NCBI RefSeq assembly: GCF_004341245.1
Contig: NZ_SLWY01000006.1
Span: 62,001-126,000 of the forward strand
DNA length: 64,000 nucleotides
Reading direction: 5' to 3'
Origin: Plasticicumulans lactativorans
GTDB taxonomy: Bacteria > Pseudomonadota > Gammaproteobacteria > Competibacterales > Competibacteraceae
In this document: piece by piece, positions 22,022 to 34,251 of the stretch
Layout of the letters: the number at the start of each line of letters is the position of its first letter
Position numbering within the stretch: the first letter of the stretch is position 1
The notes under the pieces: generated by a model
The model's database searches: none
Seen by the model: the letters and a program-made list of their open reading frames with translations, nothing else
Told to the model about the DNA's origin: nothing
Position numbers and translations under genes: made by a program

Positions 22022-23089
22022 ATGAGTCGACTCCGTCGCATCCGTGAACTGGGCCAGCAGGTCTGGCTCGACAACCTCTCGCGCGAGCTGCTCGACAGCG
22101 GCGCGCTCGCCCGCCTGATCGCCGAGGACGGCGTCGCCGGCGTGACCTCCAACCCGGCGATCTTCTACAACGCCATCGCCAAGGGCGACGGCTACGGCGC
22201 CGACCTGGCGCGGGTGAAGGCGCGGGAAACCGACCCCGAGCGGCGCTTCGAGGCCCTCGTGCTGGCCGACATCCAGGCCGCCTGCGACCTGCTGCGGCCG
22301 CTGTACGACGAAACCGACGGCGACATGGGCTACGTCAGCTTCGAGGTGTCGCCGCGCCTCGCGCAGAACGCCGCCGGCACGCTGGCCGCCGCGCGCCGGC
22401 TGTGGGCGGAGATCGCGCGGCCGAACGCGATGATCAAGATCCCGGCCACCGCCGCGTGCGTGCCGGCGGTCGCCGATGCGATCGCCGACGGCATCAACGT
22501 CAACGTGACGCTGATCTTCTCGCCGCGCCAGCTGCGCGACATCTTCGCCGCCTACCGCCAGGGCCTCGAGCGGCGCGCGGCGGCGGGGCAGCCGGTGCGG
22601 CACATCCGCGCGGTCGCGAGCGTGTTCATCAGCCGTGTCGACGCACTGGTCGACCGCCTGCTGCCGGAGTCCGCCGCGCACCTGCGCGGCACCATCGCCA
22701 TCGCCGCTGCCAAGGACGCCTACGCCGAGTGGCAGGAGATCTTCGGCGCTGCCCGCTTCGCCGCGCTGCGCGCCGTCGGCGCCCGGCCGCAGACCCTGCT
22801 GTGGGCGAGCACCGGCACCAAGAACCCGGCGTACCGCGACGTGCGCTACGTCGAGGAGCTGATCGGGCCCGACACCGTGGACACCGTCCCCGACGCCACG
22901 CTGGCGGCCTTCATCGACCACGGCGAGGCACGCGCGACGCTCGCCGAGGGGCTCGCCGAGGCGCGCGCACGCCTCGCCGAACTCGCCGCGCTCGGCCTCG
23001 ACCGCGACGCGCTGGGCGAGCAACTGCAGGCCGAAGGGCTCAAGCTGTTCGACGAGGCCTTCGACAAGCTGCTGACGCTGGTGGCCTGA
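22022..23089 (+). CDS. tal: transaldolase (long form)
   Basis: 355 residues from ATG 22022, which has a GAGG site at 22009-22012; ATG codons at 21998 and 22013 are possible but worse placed. The TIM-barrel catalytic lysine is in MIKIPAT, with the family motifs GVTSNPAIF and RDVRYVEELIGPDTV. The length fits the longer bacterial transaldolases rather than the roughly 317-residue TalB class. It exchanges three-carbon units in the pentose phosphate pathway. The start lies 5 bases beyond the transketolase stop. Confidence 0.93.
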   Translation: MSRLRRIRELGQQVWLDNLSRELLDSGALARLIAEDGVAGVTSNPAIFYNAIAKGDGYGADLARVKARETDPERRFEALVLADIQAACDLLRPLYDETDGDMGYVSFEVSPRLAQNAAGTLAAARRLWAEIARPNAMIKIPATAACVPAVADAIADGINVNVTLIFSPRQLRDIFAAYRQGLERRAAAGQPVRHIRAVASVFISRVDALVDRLLPESAAHLRGTIAIAAAKDAYAEWQEIFGAARFAALRAVGARPQTLLWASTGTKNPAYRDVRYVEELIGPDTVDTVPDATLAAFIDHGEARATLAEGLAEARARLAELAALGLDRDALGEQLQAEGLKLFDEAFDKLLTLVA

Positions 23090-23163
23090 ATGCCGGCGCC
23101 CGCACGATACGGCACCGTCCCGGGCATGGCCGCGCGCCATGCCCCCGCAGCGGAGGACGCAAG

Positions 23164-24624
23164 ATGAGCTACCTGGGAATCGATCTCGGCACGTCCGAAG
23201 TCAAGGCGACGCTGGTCGACGATGCCCAGCGCATCGTGGCGAGCGGCGGCGTGCGCCTGCGCCTGTCGCATCCCCACCCGCACTGGTCGGAGCAGGATCC
23301 GCAGGCCTGGTGGCAGGCCACGCTCGAGGCCGTCGCCAAGGTCCGCGCCGCGGCAGGCGCGACCTTCGCCGCGCTGCGCGGCATCGGCCTGTCGGGGCAG
23401 ATGCACGGCGCCACGCTGCTCGACGCCGGCGGCGCGGTGCTGCGCCCGGCAATCCTGTGGAACGACGGTCGCGCCCACGCCGAGTGCGCGGAGCTCGAAC
23501 GCCGCGTGCCGGACAGCCGCACCATCACCGGCAACCTGGCGATGGCGGGCTTCACCGCGCCGAAGCTGCTGTGGCTGCAGCAGCACGAGCCCGAGGTGTT
23601 CGCGCGCATCGACAAGGTGCTGCTGCCCAAGGACTACATCGTCTACCGGCTGACCGGCGAGTTCGTCTCCGACATGTCGGACGCCGCCGGCACGCTGTGG
23701 CTGGACGTGGGGCGGCGCGCGTGGTCCGACGCGATGCTCGCGGCCTCCGGCCTGTCGCGCCGGCAGATGCCGCGCCTCGCCGAGGGCAACGCGGTCGCCG
23801 GCCACCTGCGCGACGAGCTCGCCCGCGACTGGGGACTGGCGCACGCGGTCACGGTCGCCGCCGGGGCGGGGGACAACGCCGCCTCGTCGGTCGGCATCGG
23901 CGCGATCGCCCCCGGCAACGCCTTCCTGTCGCTCGGCACCTCGGGGGTGCTGTCGGTGTGCACCGACCGGCTGCTGCCGAACCCGGAGCAGGCGGTGCAC
24001 GCCTTCTGCCACTGCCTGCCGCAGCGCTGGCACCAGATGGCCGTGATCCTCTCGGCGGCGTCGAGCCTCGCCTGGCTCGGCACGGTGACGCAGACCGAGA
24101 ACGCGCGCGAGCTCGCCGAACTCGCGCCGACTGCCGACCCGGCGCGGGCGCCGCTGTTCCTGCCGTACCTCAACGGCGAGCGCACCCCGCACAACAACGC
24201 CCGCGCGAGCGGCGTGTTCTTCGGCCTGCGCGGCTCGACCGATCGCGCCGCGCTGGCGTACAGCGTGATGGAGGGCGTCGCCTTCGCGATGGCCGACGGC
24301 CACGCCGCGCTGGTCACCGCCGGCACGCACGTGGAGCGCGCCTCCTTCCTCGGCGGCGGCTCGCGCAGCCGCTTCTGGGGCGAGCTGATCGCGTCGGTCA
24401 CCGGCCTGACGCTGCTGCGCCACCCCGACGGCGACTTCGGCGGGGCCTTCGGCGCGGCACGGCTGGCGCGGCTGGCGGTGACGGGGGAGACGCCGGAAGA
24501 GGTGTGCACGATGCCGCCGGTGGTCGAGGAGATCGGCCCCGATCCCGCGCGTGCCGGGCAGCTCGGCGAGCGCTTCGCGCGTTACCGGCGGCTGTACGTC
24601 ACCCTGCGCAGCGAGTTCACCTGA
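23164..24624 (+). CDS. xylB: xylulokinase
   Basis: 486 residues, FGGY carbohydrate kinase. The N-terminal ATPase fold starts MSYLGIDLGTSEVKATLVDD, with substrate-binding GLSGQMHGATLLD and ILWNDGR. The C-terminal half has GTSGVLSV and FLGGGSRSRFWGELIAS. It phosphorylates D-xylulose to xylulose-5-phosphate, the entry point for the transketolase and transaldolase encoded just upstream. A GCGGAGG site lies before the ATG. In Pseudomonas mannitol/arabitol operons the equivalent gene is mtlY. Confidence 0.93.
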   Translation: MSYLGIDLGTSEVKATLVDDAQRIVASGGVRLRLSHPHPHWSEQDPQAWWQATLEAVAKVRAAAGATFAALRGIGLSGQMHGATLLDAGGAVLRPAILWNDGRAHAECAELERRVPDSRTITGNLAMAGFTAPKLLWLQQHEPEVFARIDKVLLPKDYIVYRLTGEFVSDMSDAAGTLWLDVGRRAWSDAMLAASGLSRRQMPRLAEGNAVAGHLRDELARDWGLAHAVTVAAGAGDNAASSVGIGAIAPGNAFLSLGTSGVLSVCTDRLLPNPEQAVHAFCHCLPQRWHQMAVILSAASSLAWLGTVTQTENARELAELAPTADPARAPLFLPYLNGERTPHNNARASGVFFGLRGSTDRAALAYSVMEGVAFAMADGHAALVTAGTHVERASFLGGGSRSRFWGELIASVTGLTLLRHPDGDFGGAFGAARLARLAVTGETPEEVCTMPPVVEEIGPDPARAGQLGERFARYRRLYVTLRSEFT

Positions 24625-24711
24625 GGGATGGTGGCGTCGAGCTGGCGTGCCAGGCTCGACGCCATGATGCACGTTCGCCGAAGATGACGGCCTTTACTGC
24701 AAGGAGGTCGC

Positions 24712-25656
24712 ATGCATCACTTCAATCCCAAGCTGGACCTCGCGGCCCAGGTGGGGTGGCTGTACTACGTCGAAGGGCTCACCCAGGACCAGATCGCGCA
24801 GCGCCTCGCGCTGTCACGGCCGGTGGCGCAGCGCATGCTCGCGCTCGCCCGTTCCGAGGGGCTGGTCAAGGTGCGCCTCGACCATCCGATCGCCGCCTGC
24901 AACGAACTCGCCGCGGCGCTGGCGGCCCGCTTCGGCCTGCGCCTGTGCGAGGTCGTGCCGGCGCCGGCGGCCGACAGCGAACTGCGCTCCCTCGGCGTCG
25001 CCGGGGCCACCCTGCTCGAACGCTACATCCAGCGCCCCGAACCGCTGGTGATCGGTCTCGCCACCGGCCGCACGCTGCGCGCGGTGGTCGACGAGGTGGC
25101 GCGGCACCCGAGCCCGCAGCACCGCATCGCGACGCTGCTCGGCGTGATCGCACCCGACGGCGCCTCCAACCCCTTCGAGGCGCACACCTGGCTCGCCGAC
25201 AAGATCGGTGCGCAGAGCTTCGTGCTGCCGGTGCCGGTGCTCGCCGACTCGCCGGCCGAACGCGAGCAGCTGCAGGCGCAGCGGCTGTACCGCGTGGTGG
25301 CCGAACTGGCGGTCAGGGCCGACGTCACGCTGATCGGCATCGGCACCGTCGACGCCAACGGCGCGCTGCTGCAGGACGGCTTCATCACCGAGGCGGACGT
25401 CGAGCGGCTGCACCGGGAGGGCGCGGCGGGGGAGATGCTCGGCTGGATCTACGACACCGACGGGCGCCTGCTCGACACCGACATCAACCGCCGTGTCACC
25501 AGCATCCCGCTGCAGCGCCACCCGCAGCGGCTGATCATCGCGATCGCCGGCGGCCTGTCGAAGCTCGGCGCCATCCGCGCCGCGCTGCACGGCGAGTGCC
25601 TGAGCGGCCTGATCACCGACGACCGCGTCGCCCGCGCGCTGCTGGAGGACGGCTGA
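24712..25656 (+). CDS. SorC/DeoR-family sugar-binding transcriptional regulator
   Basis: 314 residues. An N-terminal sigma-factor-like helix-turn-helix is seen (LTQDQIAQRLALSRPVAQRM, about residues 22-42), followed by the SorC effector-binding domain (about 55-312) with GLATGRTLRAVVDEV and IGIGTVDANGALL. Such regulators bind a phosphorylated sugar or free polyol and act as activator or repressor of the linked catabolic operon. A perfect AAGGAGG site precedes the ATG. The palindrome at 13234-13256 is the best candidate operator seen. Confidence 0.88.
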   Translation: MHHFNPKLDLAAQVGWLYYVEGLTQDQIAQRLALSRPVAQRMLALARSEGLVKVRLDHPIAACNELAAALAARFGLRLCEVVPAPAADSELRSLGVAGATLLERYIQRPEPLVIGLATGRTLRAVVDEVARHPSPQHRIATLLGVIAPDGASNPFEAHTWLADKIGAQSFVLPVPVLADSPAEREQLQAQRLYRVVAELAVRADVTLIGIGTVDANGALLQDGFITEADVERLHREGAAGEMLGWIYDTDGRLLDTDINRRVTSIPLQRHPQRLIIAIAGGLSKLGAIRAALHGECLSGLITDDRVARALLEDG

Positions 25657-25725
25657 GGCCGGCCCGACGGGCGCCCGGAGCCGGATCATCCGCCCGGGAC
25701 GGACCGGACCGGTGCCCCGGGTGCT

Positions 25726-25878
25726 TCAGGCGGCCGAAAACGAAAAGTCCCGCTCGGGGCGGGACTTGCCATGGCGGACCTTGCGGTTGTAGCGCTTGTC
25801 GCTGTCGACGACGCGCTGGCGGTACTTGGGTGAACGCAGCTCGCGGGCGAGCGCGCAGGGCTTGCGCTGGCGGGTCAT
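25726..25878 (-). CDS. arfA: ArfA-like alternative ribosome-rescue factor with an in-gene terminator
   Basis: 50 codons on the minus strand with a GGAG site before the ATG at 25878. The product is very basic. Its core (SPKYRQRVV, then KRYNRKVRHGK) aligns with the E. coli ArfA core (LFRQRV, then KGSYMRKGKHG), the region that enters the ribosome A site and recruits RF2. After codon 37 the gene itself forms a 9-bp hairpin followed by T-rich sequence, before the stop codon. Transcripts ending there would lack a stop codon. In E. coli the same logic makes ArfA a tmRNA-controlled backup. Similarity was judged by eye; the family call is likely, not proven. Confidence 0.72.
   Translation of the reverse strand: MTRQRKPCALARELRSPKYRQRVVDSDKRYNRKVRHGKSRPERDFSFSAA
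25735..25767 (-). terminator. rho-independent terminator inside the arfA-like coding sequence
   Basis: On the minus strand AAGTCCCGC (25767-25759) pairs perfectly with GCGGGACTT (25753-25745) across a 5-base loop, then TTCGTTTTC follows. The stem spans codons 38-45; the T-rich part lies in codons 45-48, ahead of the TGA at codon 51. The plus strand has no T-run after the stem, so the signal is directional. Confidence 0.8.
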
Positions 25879-25992
25879 GCTGATCTCCGGTGGACGGACG
25901 AGGCGGGGAGTGCCGCACGCCCGCTCGGACCGCCGTCGGCGGCGCCGGTTCCGTCCGCCGGCGGCGGATGTCAGCGCGGTGCGGCGGCTGGC

Positions 25993-27168
25993 TCAACCCT
26001 TCTTGCGGTTCATCTCGCGCGCCAGCGTCAGCTTGTCGACCGCGGTGTAGCGCGTGGTGGTCTGGATGCTGGCGTGGCCGAGTTGCTTCTGCACGATGTC
26101 GAGGCGGGCGCCGGCATCGACGGTGGCGGTGGCGAAGCTGTGGCGCAGGCGGTGCGGCGTGGCTTCGAGCAGGCGCGCGGCGGCATCGGGGTCGTTCGCT
26201 TCGAGCCGCTCGGCGGCGCGCGCGTAGGCCGACTGCACGATGCGGTAGACGGTGTTGTCGGAGCAGCCCCGGCGGGCGAGTGCGCCGCTGGTCGAGAACG
26301 CCACCAGCAGGCGCCCGCGCGACTCGCTGAGCCCGTTGCGCGCGAGATAGGCCTGCCAGCGCCGCCACGCCGCCGCGGCGTCGGCGTTGAGGGCCACGTC
26401 GCGGGTCTTGCGACCCTTGCCGGTGATGCGCAGGTACCAGTAGCGCTGGCCGTCGGCGGGGTCGTCCTCGTAGTGCAGGTCGTCGCTCGTCGCCTGCGCG
26501 AACTCGCCGCGGCGCAGGCCGAGGTTGGAGAGGAAGGCGACCGCGAAGCGCTCGCGTTCGACCAGGTGGCGCGCGGGGCCGTCACCGAGCGCCTCGGCGG
26601 CCTCGGTGAGCAGCGCGATGACCTGTTCGACCAGGTTCCACTTCAGCGCCCGCATGCGCCACAGCGTCGAGGTGTCGACCGGCACGCGCTCGCGCGCCAC
26701 CGTGAACGGGTTGTGCTCGACGTGCTGGGCGCGCTGCAGGTAGGCGTAGAAACCACCGAGGATCAGCACCATCTGCCGCAGCCCGGTGGGGGTCAGCCCG
26801 GCGACGAAGGGCGCGCCGTCATGGCTGCCGCGCCGCCCGCGCCAGTGCGCCGGTGGCGACTTGGCGAAGCCCTTGTAGGCGACCACGTCCTCGCGGGTGG
26901 CATCCGCCAGTGCCTTGCCGCGGATCTCGCGCAGCCAGCGCGCGTAGCGCAGCACCTCGCGGGCATAGGCGCGCTGCGTGTTCGGCCGCTCCGCGAATTC
27001 GAGCAGATAGCCGTGGATCGCGGCATCGTCCGAACTGAAGCCGCGCGCCGGCGCGCGGCGCGGGAGCAGGGTGCCTTCGACGGGTGCGACCAGCGCGGTG
27101 GCCGCGGCGTGCTCGGCCACGACCGGCAGGTTCGCATCGTCGTTCGGGGGGCGCCGTCGCGCACTCAT
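25993..27168 (-). CDS. tyrosine-type site-specific recombinase
   Basis: 391 residues from ATG 27168 with an AGGAG site. An N-terminal SAM-like core-binding domain (about 60-170; GYLLEFAERPNTQRAYAREV) precedes the catalytic domain. Catalytic residues are visible: Arg in NLGLRRGEF, the HxxR box in TPHRLRHSFAT, the LGHASIQTT box and the nucleophile Tyr in TTRYTAVDK. It resembles stand-alone XerC/D-like integrases of proteobacteria. The start overlaps the stop of the upstream KfrA-like gene by 4 bases, so the two are coupled. No attachment site or other phage genes adjoin it. Confidence 0.88.
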   Translation of the reverse strand: MSARRRPPNDDANLPVVAEHAAATALVAPVEGTLLPRRAPARGFSSDDAAIHGYLLEFAERPNTQRAYAREVLRYARWLREIRGKALADATREDVVAYKGFAKSPPAHWRGRRGSHDGAPFVAGLTPTGLRQMVLILGGFYAYLQRAQHVEHNPFTVARERVPVDTSTLWRMRALKWNLVEQVIALLTEAAEALGDGPARHLVERERFAVAFLSNLGLRRGEFAQATSDDLHYEDDPADGQRYWYLRITGKGRKTRDVALNADAAAAWRRWQAYLARNGLSESRGRLLVAFSTSGALARRGCSDNTVYRIVQSAYARAAERLEANDPDAAARLLEATPHRLRHSFATATVDAGARLDIVQKQLGHASIQTTTRYTAVDKLTLAREMNRKKG

Positions 27169-28226
27169 GTTCGGTCTCCTTCGTTTCTGAGTCCCCGCAG
27201 CCGCCGGATCAGGCGGCGGGCGAGCGCCTCGCGCCGGCGCACCCGGGTGTGCAGCGCCCGCTGGGCGGATTCGAGCGCCTCGCAACGGCGCGCGAGTTCG
27301 GCGGCGTGCTGCGCCCGCGTCTCGGCCAGCGCGCGGCCGGCGGCGAGCGTCTGCTCGAGGCTTTCGGCGCGCAGCGTCGCCGCCTGGCACTGAGCGGTGC
27401 GGTCGGTGAGCTGCGCGCGCAGGCCGGCGAGTTCGTCGCCGAGCGCGCGCTGCGCCTGCGCCGCCTGTTCCAGGCGCGCCAGGTGCTGTTCGCGGGCCTT
27501 CTCGGCCGTGTCGCGTTCGGCCTTCAGCGTCCTGCGCACGGCCTGCAGCTCCGTGCGCCCGCGGTCGATCTCGAGCAGGCGCTCGGCGTCGAGCCGGCTC
27601 GCCGAATCGCGGTAGGCGGTGAGTTCCTCGCCGGCGCGCACGCGCTCGGCCTCCAGCTGCAGCCGCAGTTGCGCGGACGTCGAGGTTTCCTGCGCCAGCA
27701 GGTCCTGCAGCGCGACGATCCGCGCCGTCAGGCTAGCACGTTCGGTGCCGAGTTCGCGTTCGCGCCGCGCGGCGGTTTCGCGGGCCTCGGCGAGCCCGGC
27801 CTCGGTCTTCGCGAGCCGCTCGGTCAGCTCACCGGCACGCCGCGTGGCGGTGTCAGCCGCGAGCTGCGCATCGCGCACCTGGGCGGCGGCCTGCGCCGAG
27901 GCTTCGTCGAGCTGCGCGGCGAAGCGTGCACGATCGGCATCGAACACCGCCGCCGCCTGCAGCGCGAGCTTGCCGCGCAGCTGCGCCACCAGCTCCAGCA
28001 CGTCAGGTTCGAGTTCGAGCGTCTGCGTGTGCGCCGCGAGCCGCGCCGGCAGGCGTTCCCAGCACCCCTTGACCAGCGCCGCGACCGCGTTGGTGTTCCG
28101 CCGCCCGAAGTCGTGACGCTCGAACCAGTCCTGCACCGATTCGATCGTCGGCTTGCGACCTTCGTGTAGCAGCAACTGCACGATGGCGTTGTCGACGAGG
28201 TCCTGCAGTGCGGCGCGGGTGTTCAT
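27165..28226 (-). CDS. KfrA-like coiled-coil DNA-binding protein
   Basis: 353 residues from ATG 28226. An N-terminal KfrA_N-type helix-turn-helix (ALQDLVDNAIVQLLLHEGR, then PTIESVQDWF and GRRNTNAVAALVK, about residues 5-60) is followed by some 250 residues of nearly continuous coiled coil (Ala, Arg, Glu, Leu heptads). The tail is basic. Plasmid KfrA forms filament-like structures and represses its own gene. Here the gene is chromosomal and translationally coupled to a tyrosine recombinase, which suggests a role in shaping DNA at, or controlling, that recombinase. Function is otherwise unknown. Confidence 0.8.
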   Translation of the reverse strand: MNTRAALQDLVDNAIVQLLLHEGRKPTIESVQDWFERHDFGRRNTNAVAALVKGCWERLPARLAAHTQTLELEPDVLELVAQLRGKLALQAAAVFDADRARFAAQLDEASAQAAAQVRDAQLAADTATRRAGELTERLAKTEAGLAEARETAARRERELGTERASLTARIVALQDLLAQETSTSAQLRLQLEAERVRAGEELTAYRDSASRLDAERLLEIDRGRTELQAVRRTLKAERDTAEKAREQHLARLEQAAQAQRALGDELAGLRAQLTDRTAQCQAATLRAESLEQTLAAGRALAETRAQHAAELARRCEALESAQRALHTRVRRREALARRLIRRLRGLRNEGDRT

Positions 28227-28602
28227 GGGCGGGATCGACCAGGATGAAATTAAAAAATAATCCTTAATCAGATTTATTTTTTTATCAACCACACCAAAAA
28301 TGAGTGGCAAGTATAATTATCACTCATAAATGAGCAGATATCGGTGAGAGACTTGGCCAAGAATGATTCTCGCCGTGCACCCTCCCGCGCATCGTCACCA
28401 GCCCACGCCTCGGCCGGTCCGCCATGCGTATTCGCGGCGCGATCCGCGACACCGTTGCGCGCAACCCGGGCATCCGCGCACGGCACGACACGCGCAGCGA
28501 CGCCTGTCGATCGCCACGTTGTGATCGGCTTGAGCTTATGCCTGGAACGGGCGCCCGCTGCAGACCGCGCGGCGCACTGGAACGACGACGGGCTTGGGAC
28601 GA
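28227..28602. other. AT-rich control region of the kfrA-like gene, then non-coding sequence
   Basis: Bases 28245-28340 are strikingly AT-rich for this chromosome. They contain an inverted repeat ATGAGTG (28300-28306) / CACTCAT (28321-28327) around a TATAAT-containing 14-base centre. A further ATGAGCA follows at 28330. KfrA proteins bind palindromes in their own promoters, so this is the likely autoregulatory operator. The remainder (28345-28602) is GC-rich and shows no gene I can support. Confidence 0.55.
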
Positions 28603-29697
28603 CTAGTCGTCGTCGGCGCCCATCTTGCGGCCCAGGCGACCGATGGCGTCGCGCTGGAATTCCTGCATCAGGCGCTCCAGCGCCTGCATCTGCACCTGGC
28701 TGGGAACGAGCTCGATGCCGGCGCGGCAACTGCCGGCACGGTGCACGAACCAGCGCACCGTGCCGGTGCAGGTGAACTCATAGGGTCGGCCGCGGCCCTC
28801 GAACAGCGCCGAGCACTCGATCCTGCTGCCGACCGGCAGTGCGTCGACGCCGGGCAGCTCGACCCCCATGCCGATCACCGAAAAGTCCACCACGTGCCCG
28901 TCGAAGCTGGTCTGGTCCGGCAGCGCCACGCTCAGCGGCGTGGCCCGCGGCGGGCGGATGCGCACGCGGCGGCGGCGCGCCTCGTTGTGGTCGGATGCGC
29001 CGACGATGCGGAACACCACGCAGCGCTCGTCGGAGCCCTGGCGGCGCAGCAGGACGGTCTTGCCCGGGTCGCTGGCGTGCGCGAGCGCCGTGGCGCCGTG
29101 ATCGCTGGCGGCGAGCACCTGGCGCAGCGCGGCCGTGAGTTCGACGGTGAGGTAGGCGCTGTCGAGTTCGTGCACGCGCACGCTGGCGGTGACCGGCAGT
29201 TCGCAGAAGTAGTTGAACAGGTCGGCGACGCCGTCCTTGAGCCACAACGCCTTGGTGGTCTCGATCAGCAGCCGCTCGTTGCTGCGGGACAGCGCCTGCT
29301 CGCTTTCGCCGAGCAAGGTGTCGTAGTGCTCGTGCACGACGCTCATCCACAGCGTCTGCACGCGAGCGAAGGTGGTGACCAGGTCGATGATGCTGAACGG
29401 CCCGGGGCCCTCACGAACCCCGCTGCGCAGGCGGACATCGAGGCGCTCGGCGGCATGCAGTTGGCACAGCAGGAGCGCCGAGGTCACCTGCTCGACCGAC
29501 ACGCCAGCGGTGAGCAGCTCGCGCAGCACCTCACCGGCGGCATCCTCGTCGAGCGGACCGGTCAGTTCGTCGGTGAAACGGGCGATCGTATCGGCGGCGG
29601 CGCCCTGGAGCTTGCCGGCGATGGCATCACGCAGGGTCTCGGCGGGATCGCCGCTCGCATCGGCCGGCGCGGTCGGCATGTCGACGGTCAGGTGCAT
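28603..29697 (-). CDS. PilZ-domain protein (putative c-di-GMP effector)
   Basis: 364 residues from ATG 29697, chosen for a perfect AGGAGG site. The C-terminal PilZ domain (about residues 240-350) carries the c-di-GMP binding signature: an arginine-rich RRRRVRIRP followed by DFSVIGMGVE (the D-x-S-x-x-G box). The N-terminal 230 residues form a helical domain of unknown type (FARVQTLWMSVVHEHYDTLL). It lies 43 bases behind dnaE on the same strand and is probably co-transcribed. The window also encodes a phosphodiesterase-type c-di-GMP protein at 36.5-39.9 kb. Confidence 0.82.
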   Translation of the reverse strand: MHLTVDMPTAPADASGDPAETLRDAIAGKLQGAAADTIARFTDELTGPLDEDAAGEVLRELLTAGVSVEQVTSALLLCQLHAAERLDVRLRSGVREGPGPFSIIDLVTTFARVQTLWMSVVHEHYDTLLGESEQALSRSNERLLIETTKALWLKDGVADLFNYFCELPVTASVRVHELDSAYLTVELTAALRQVLAASDHGATALAHASDPGKTVLLRRQGSDERCVVFRIVGASDHNEARRRRVRIRPPRATPLSVALPDQTSFDGHVVDFSVIGMGVELPGVDALPVGSRIECSALFEGRGRPYEFTCTGTVRWFVHRAGSCRAGIELVPSQVQMQALERLMQEFQRDAIGRLGRKMGADDD

Positions 29698-29740
29698 GGC
29701 GCAAGACCTCCTGGCAGTGCTGTCCTGTTCTTCTCGGCGT

Positions 29741-33247
<3,507 letters not shown>

Positions 33248-33410
33248 GGGGCGGCGTTCCGGCGACGGGGAATGAGCGCGCGCAGCTTAGCCCAGCGGGC
33301 GGCCCGCGGCACCGCCGATGGCTGACGACCGCGTCGCCCGCCCGCGTGCGGCGCACGGGCGGGCGGCCGTAACATGCGCGCCTTCCCGAGTGACCGCGAG
33401 AACCCCTGCC

Positions 33411-34208
33411 GTGAACCGCCCGCCCCGCCGACCTCCCCCGCCGCCCCGCCCGCCGCGCGCACCGCGCGGGCTCGGCGCCGACGAAACCAAGCTGTACGGG
33501 GTGAACGCCTGCGCGGCGGTGCTGCGGACGCGCCCGCAGGCGATCGTGCGTGGCTACTTCGGCGAAAGCAGCGCGCAGCAGTGGGGCGAGGTGATGCGCT
33601 TCCTCGCCGCCGAACGGCGCGCCTACCACGTGGTGCCGGACGCGGAGCTGCCGCGCATCACCCAGTCCGACCACCACGGCGGCGTGTGCCTGATCGTCAA
33701 GCGGCGCCCGCCGCAGCCCGCCGAGGCGTGGCTGCGGGCGCACCGCGGGGATGCCGCCGCCTGCGTGATCGCGCTCGAAAACGTCGGCAACCCGCACAAT
33801 CTTGGCGCCATCATGCGCGTGTCGGCGCACTTCGGCGTCGCCGGCCTGCTCCTCACCGAGGCTGCCGCGCTGGGGTCGGGCTCGGCGGCGCGCATCGCCG
33901 AGGGCGGCGCCGAGTACGTCGACGCCCTGCTCTGCGATCACCTGCCGGACACCCTCCAGGCCTTCCGCCGGGCCGGCTTCGGCATCGTCACCACGTCGAG
34001 CCACGGCGGCGCCCCGCTGTACACCGCCGCGCTGCCGCCCCGCTGCGTGCTGCTGTTCGGCGAGGAGAGCCACGGCCTGAGCGCGCGCCTGCTCGATGCC
34101 GGCGACCTGCGCGTGTGCATCCCCGGCACCGGGCAGGTGGAGAGCCTCAACGTCGCGGTCGCGAGCGGGATCATCGTCGGTGAGTGGTGGCGGCGCTTCG
34201 GTGCCTGA
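33411..34208 (+). CDS. SpoU-family RNA 2'-O-methyltransferase (RlmB/TrmH-like)
   Basis: 265 residues from a GTG at 33411. A proline/arginine-rich N-terminal tail (about 1-25) leads into the substrate-binding domain (LYGVNACAAVLRTRPQAIVR). The knotted SPOUT catalytic domain carries the three SpoU motifs NVGNPHNLGAIMRVSA, LLFGEESHGLS and CIPGTGQVESLNVAVA. It uses S-adenosylmethionine to methylate a ribose in rRNA or tRNA. RlmB itself lacks such a tail, so the exact target is uncertain. The frame is open to 33318, but the tail composition suggests the GTG. Confidence 0.85.
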   Translation: MNRPPRRPPPPPRPPRAPRGLGADETKLYGVNACAAVLRTRPQAIVRGYFGESSAQQWGEVMRFLAAERRAYHVVPDAELPRITQSDHHGGVCLIVKRRPPQPAEAWLRAHRGDAAACVIALENVGNPHNLGAIMRVSAHFGVAGLLLTEAAALGSGSAARIAEGGAEYVDALLCDHLPDTLQAFRRAGFGIVTTSSHGGAPLYTAALPPRCVLLFGEESHGLSARLLDAGDLRVCIPGTGQVESLNVAVASGIIVGEWWRRFGA

Positions 34209-34251
34209 GCAGGCCATCGGTGCAGGGTCTGGTCTATAAAGAACGAGGGCC

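Noticed and set aside
25993-28226. Prophage or integrative element carried by the recombinase
   Set aside because: No structural, replication or conjugation genes and no repeated attachment site are visible; flanking genes (arfA-like, PilZ-dnaE) are ordinary chromosome.
28344-28775. Plus-strand frame upstream of the kfrA-like gene
   Set aside because: Overlaps the end of the PilZ gene antisense and has shadow-type composition; no start signal fits.
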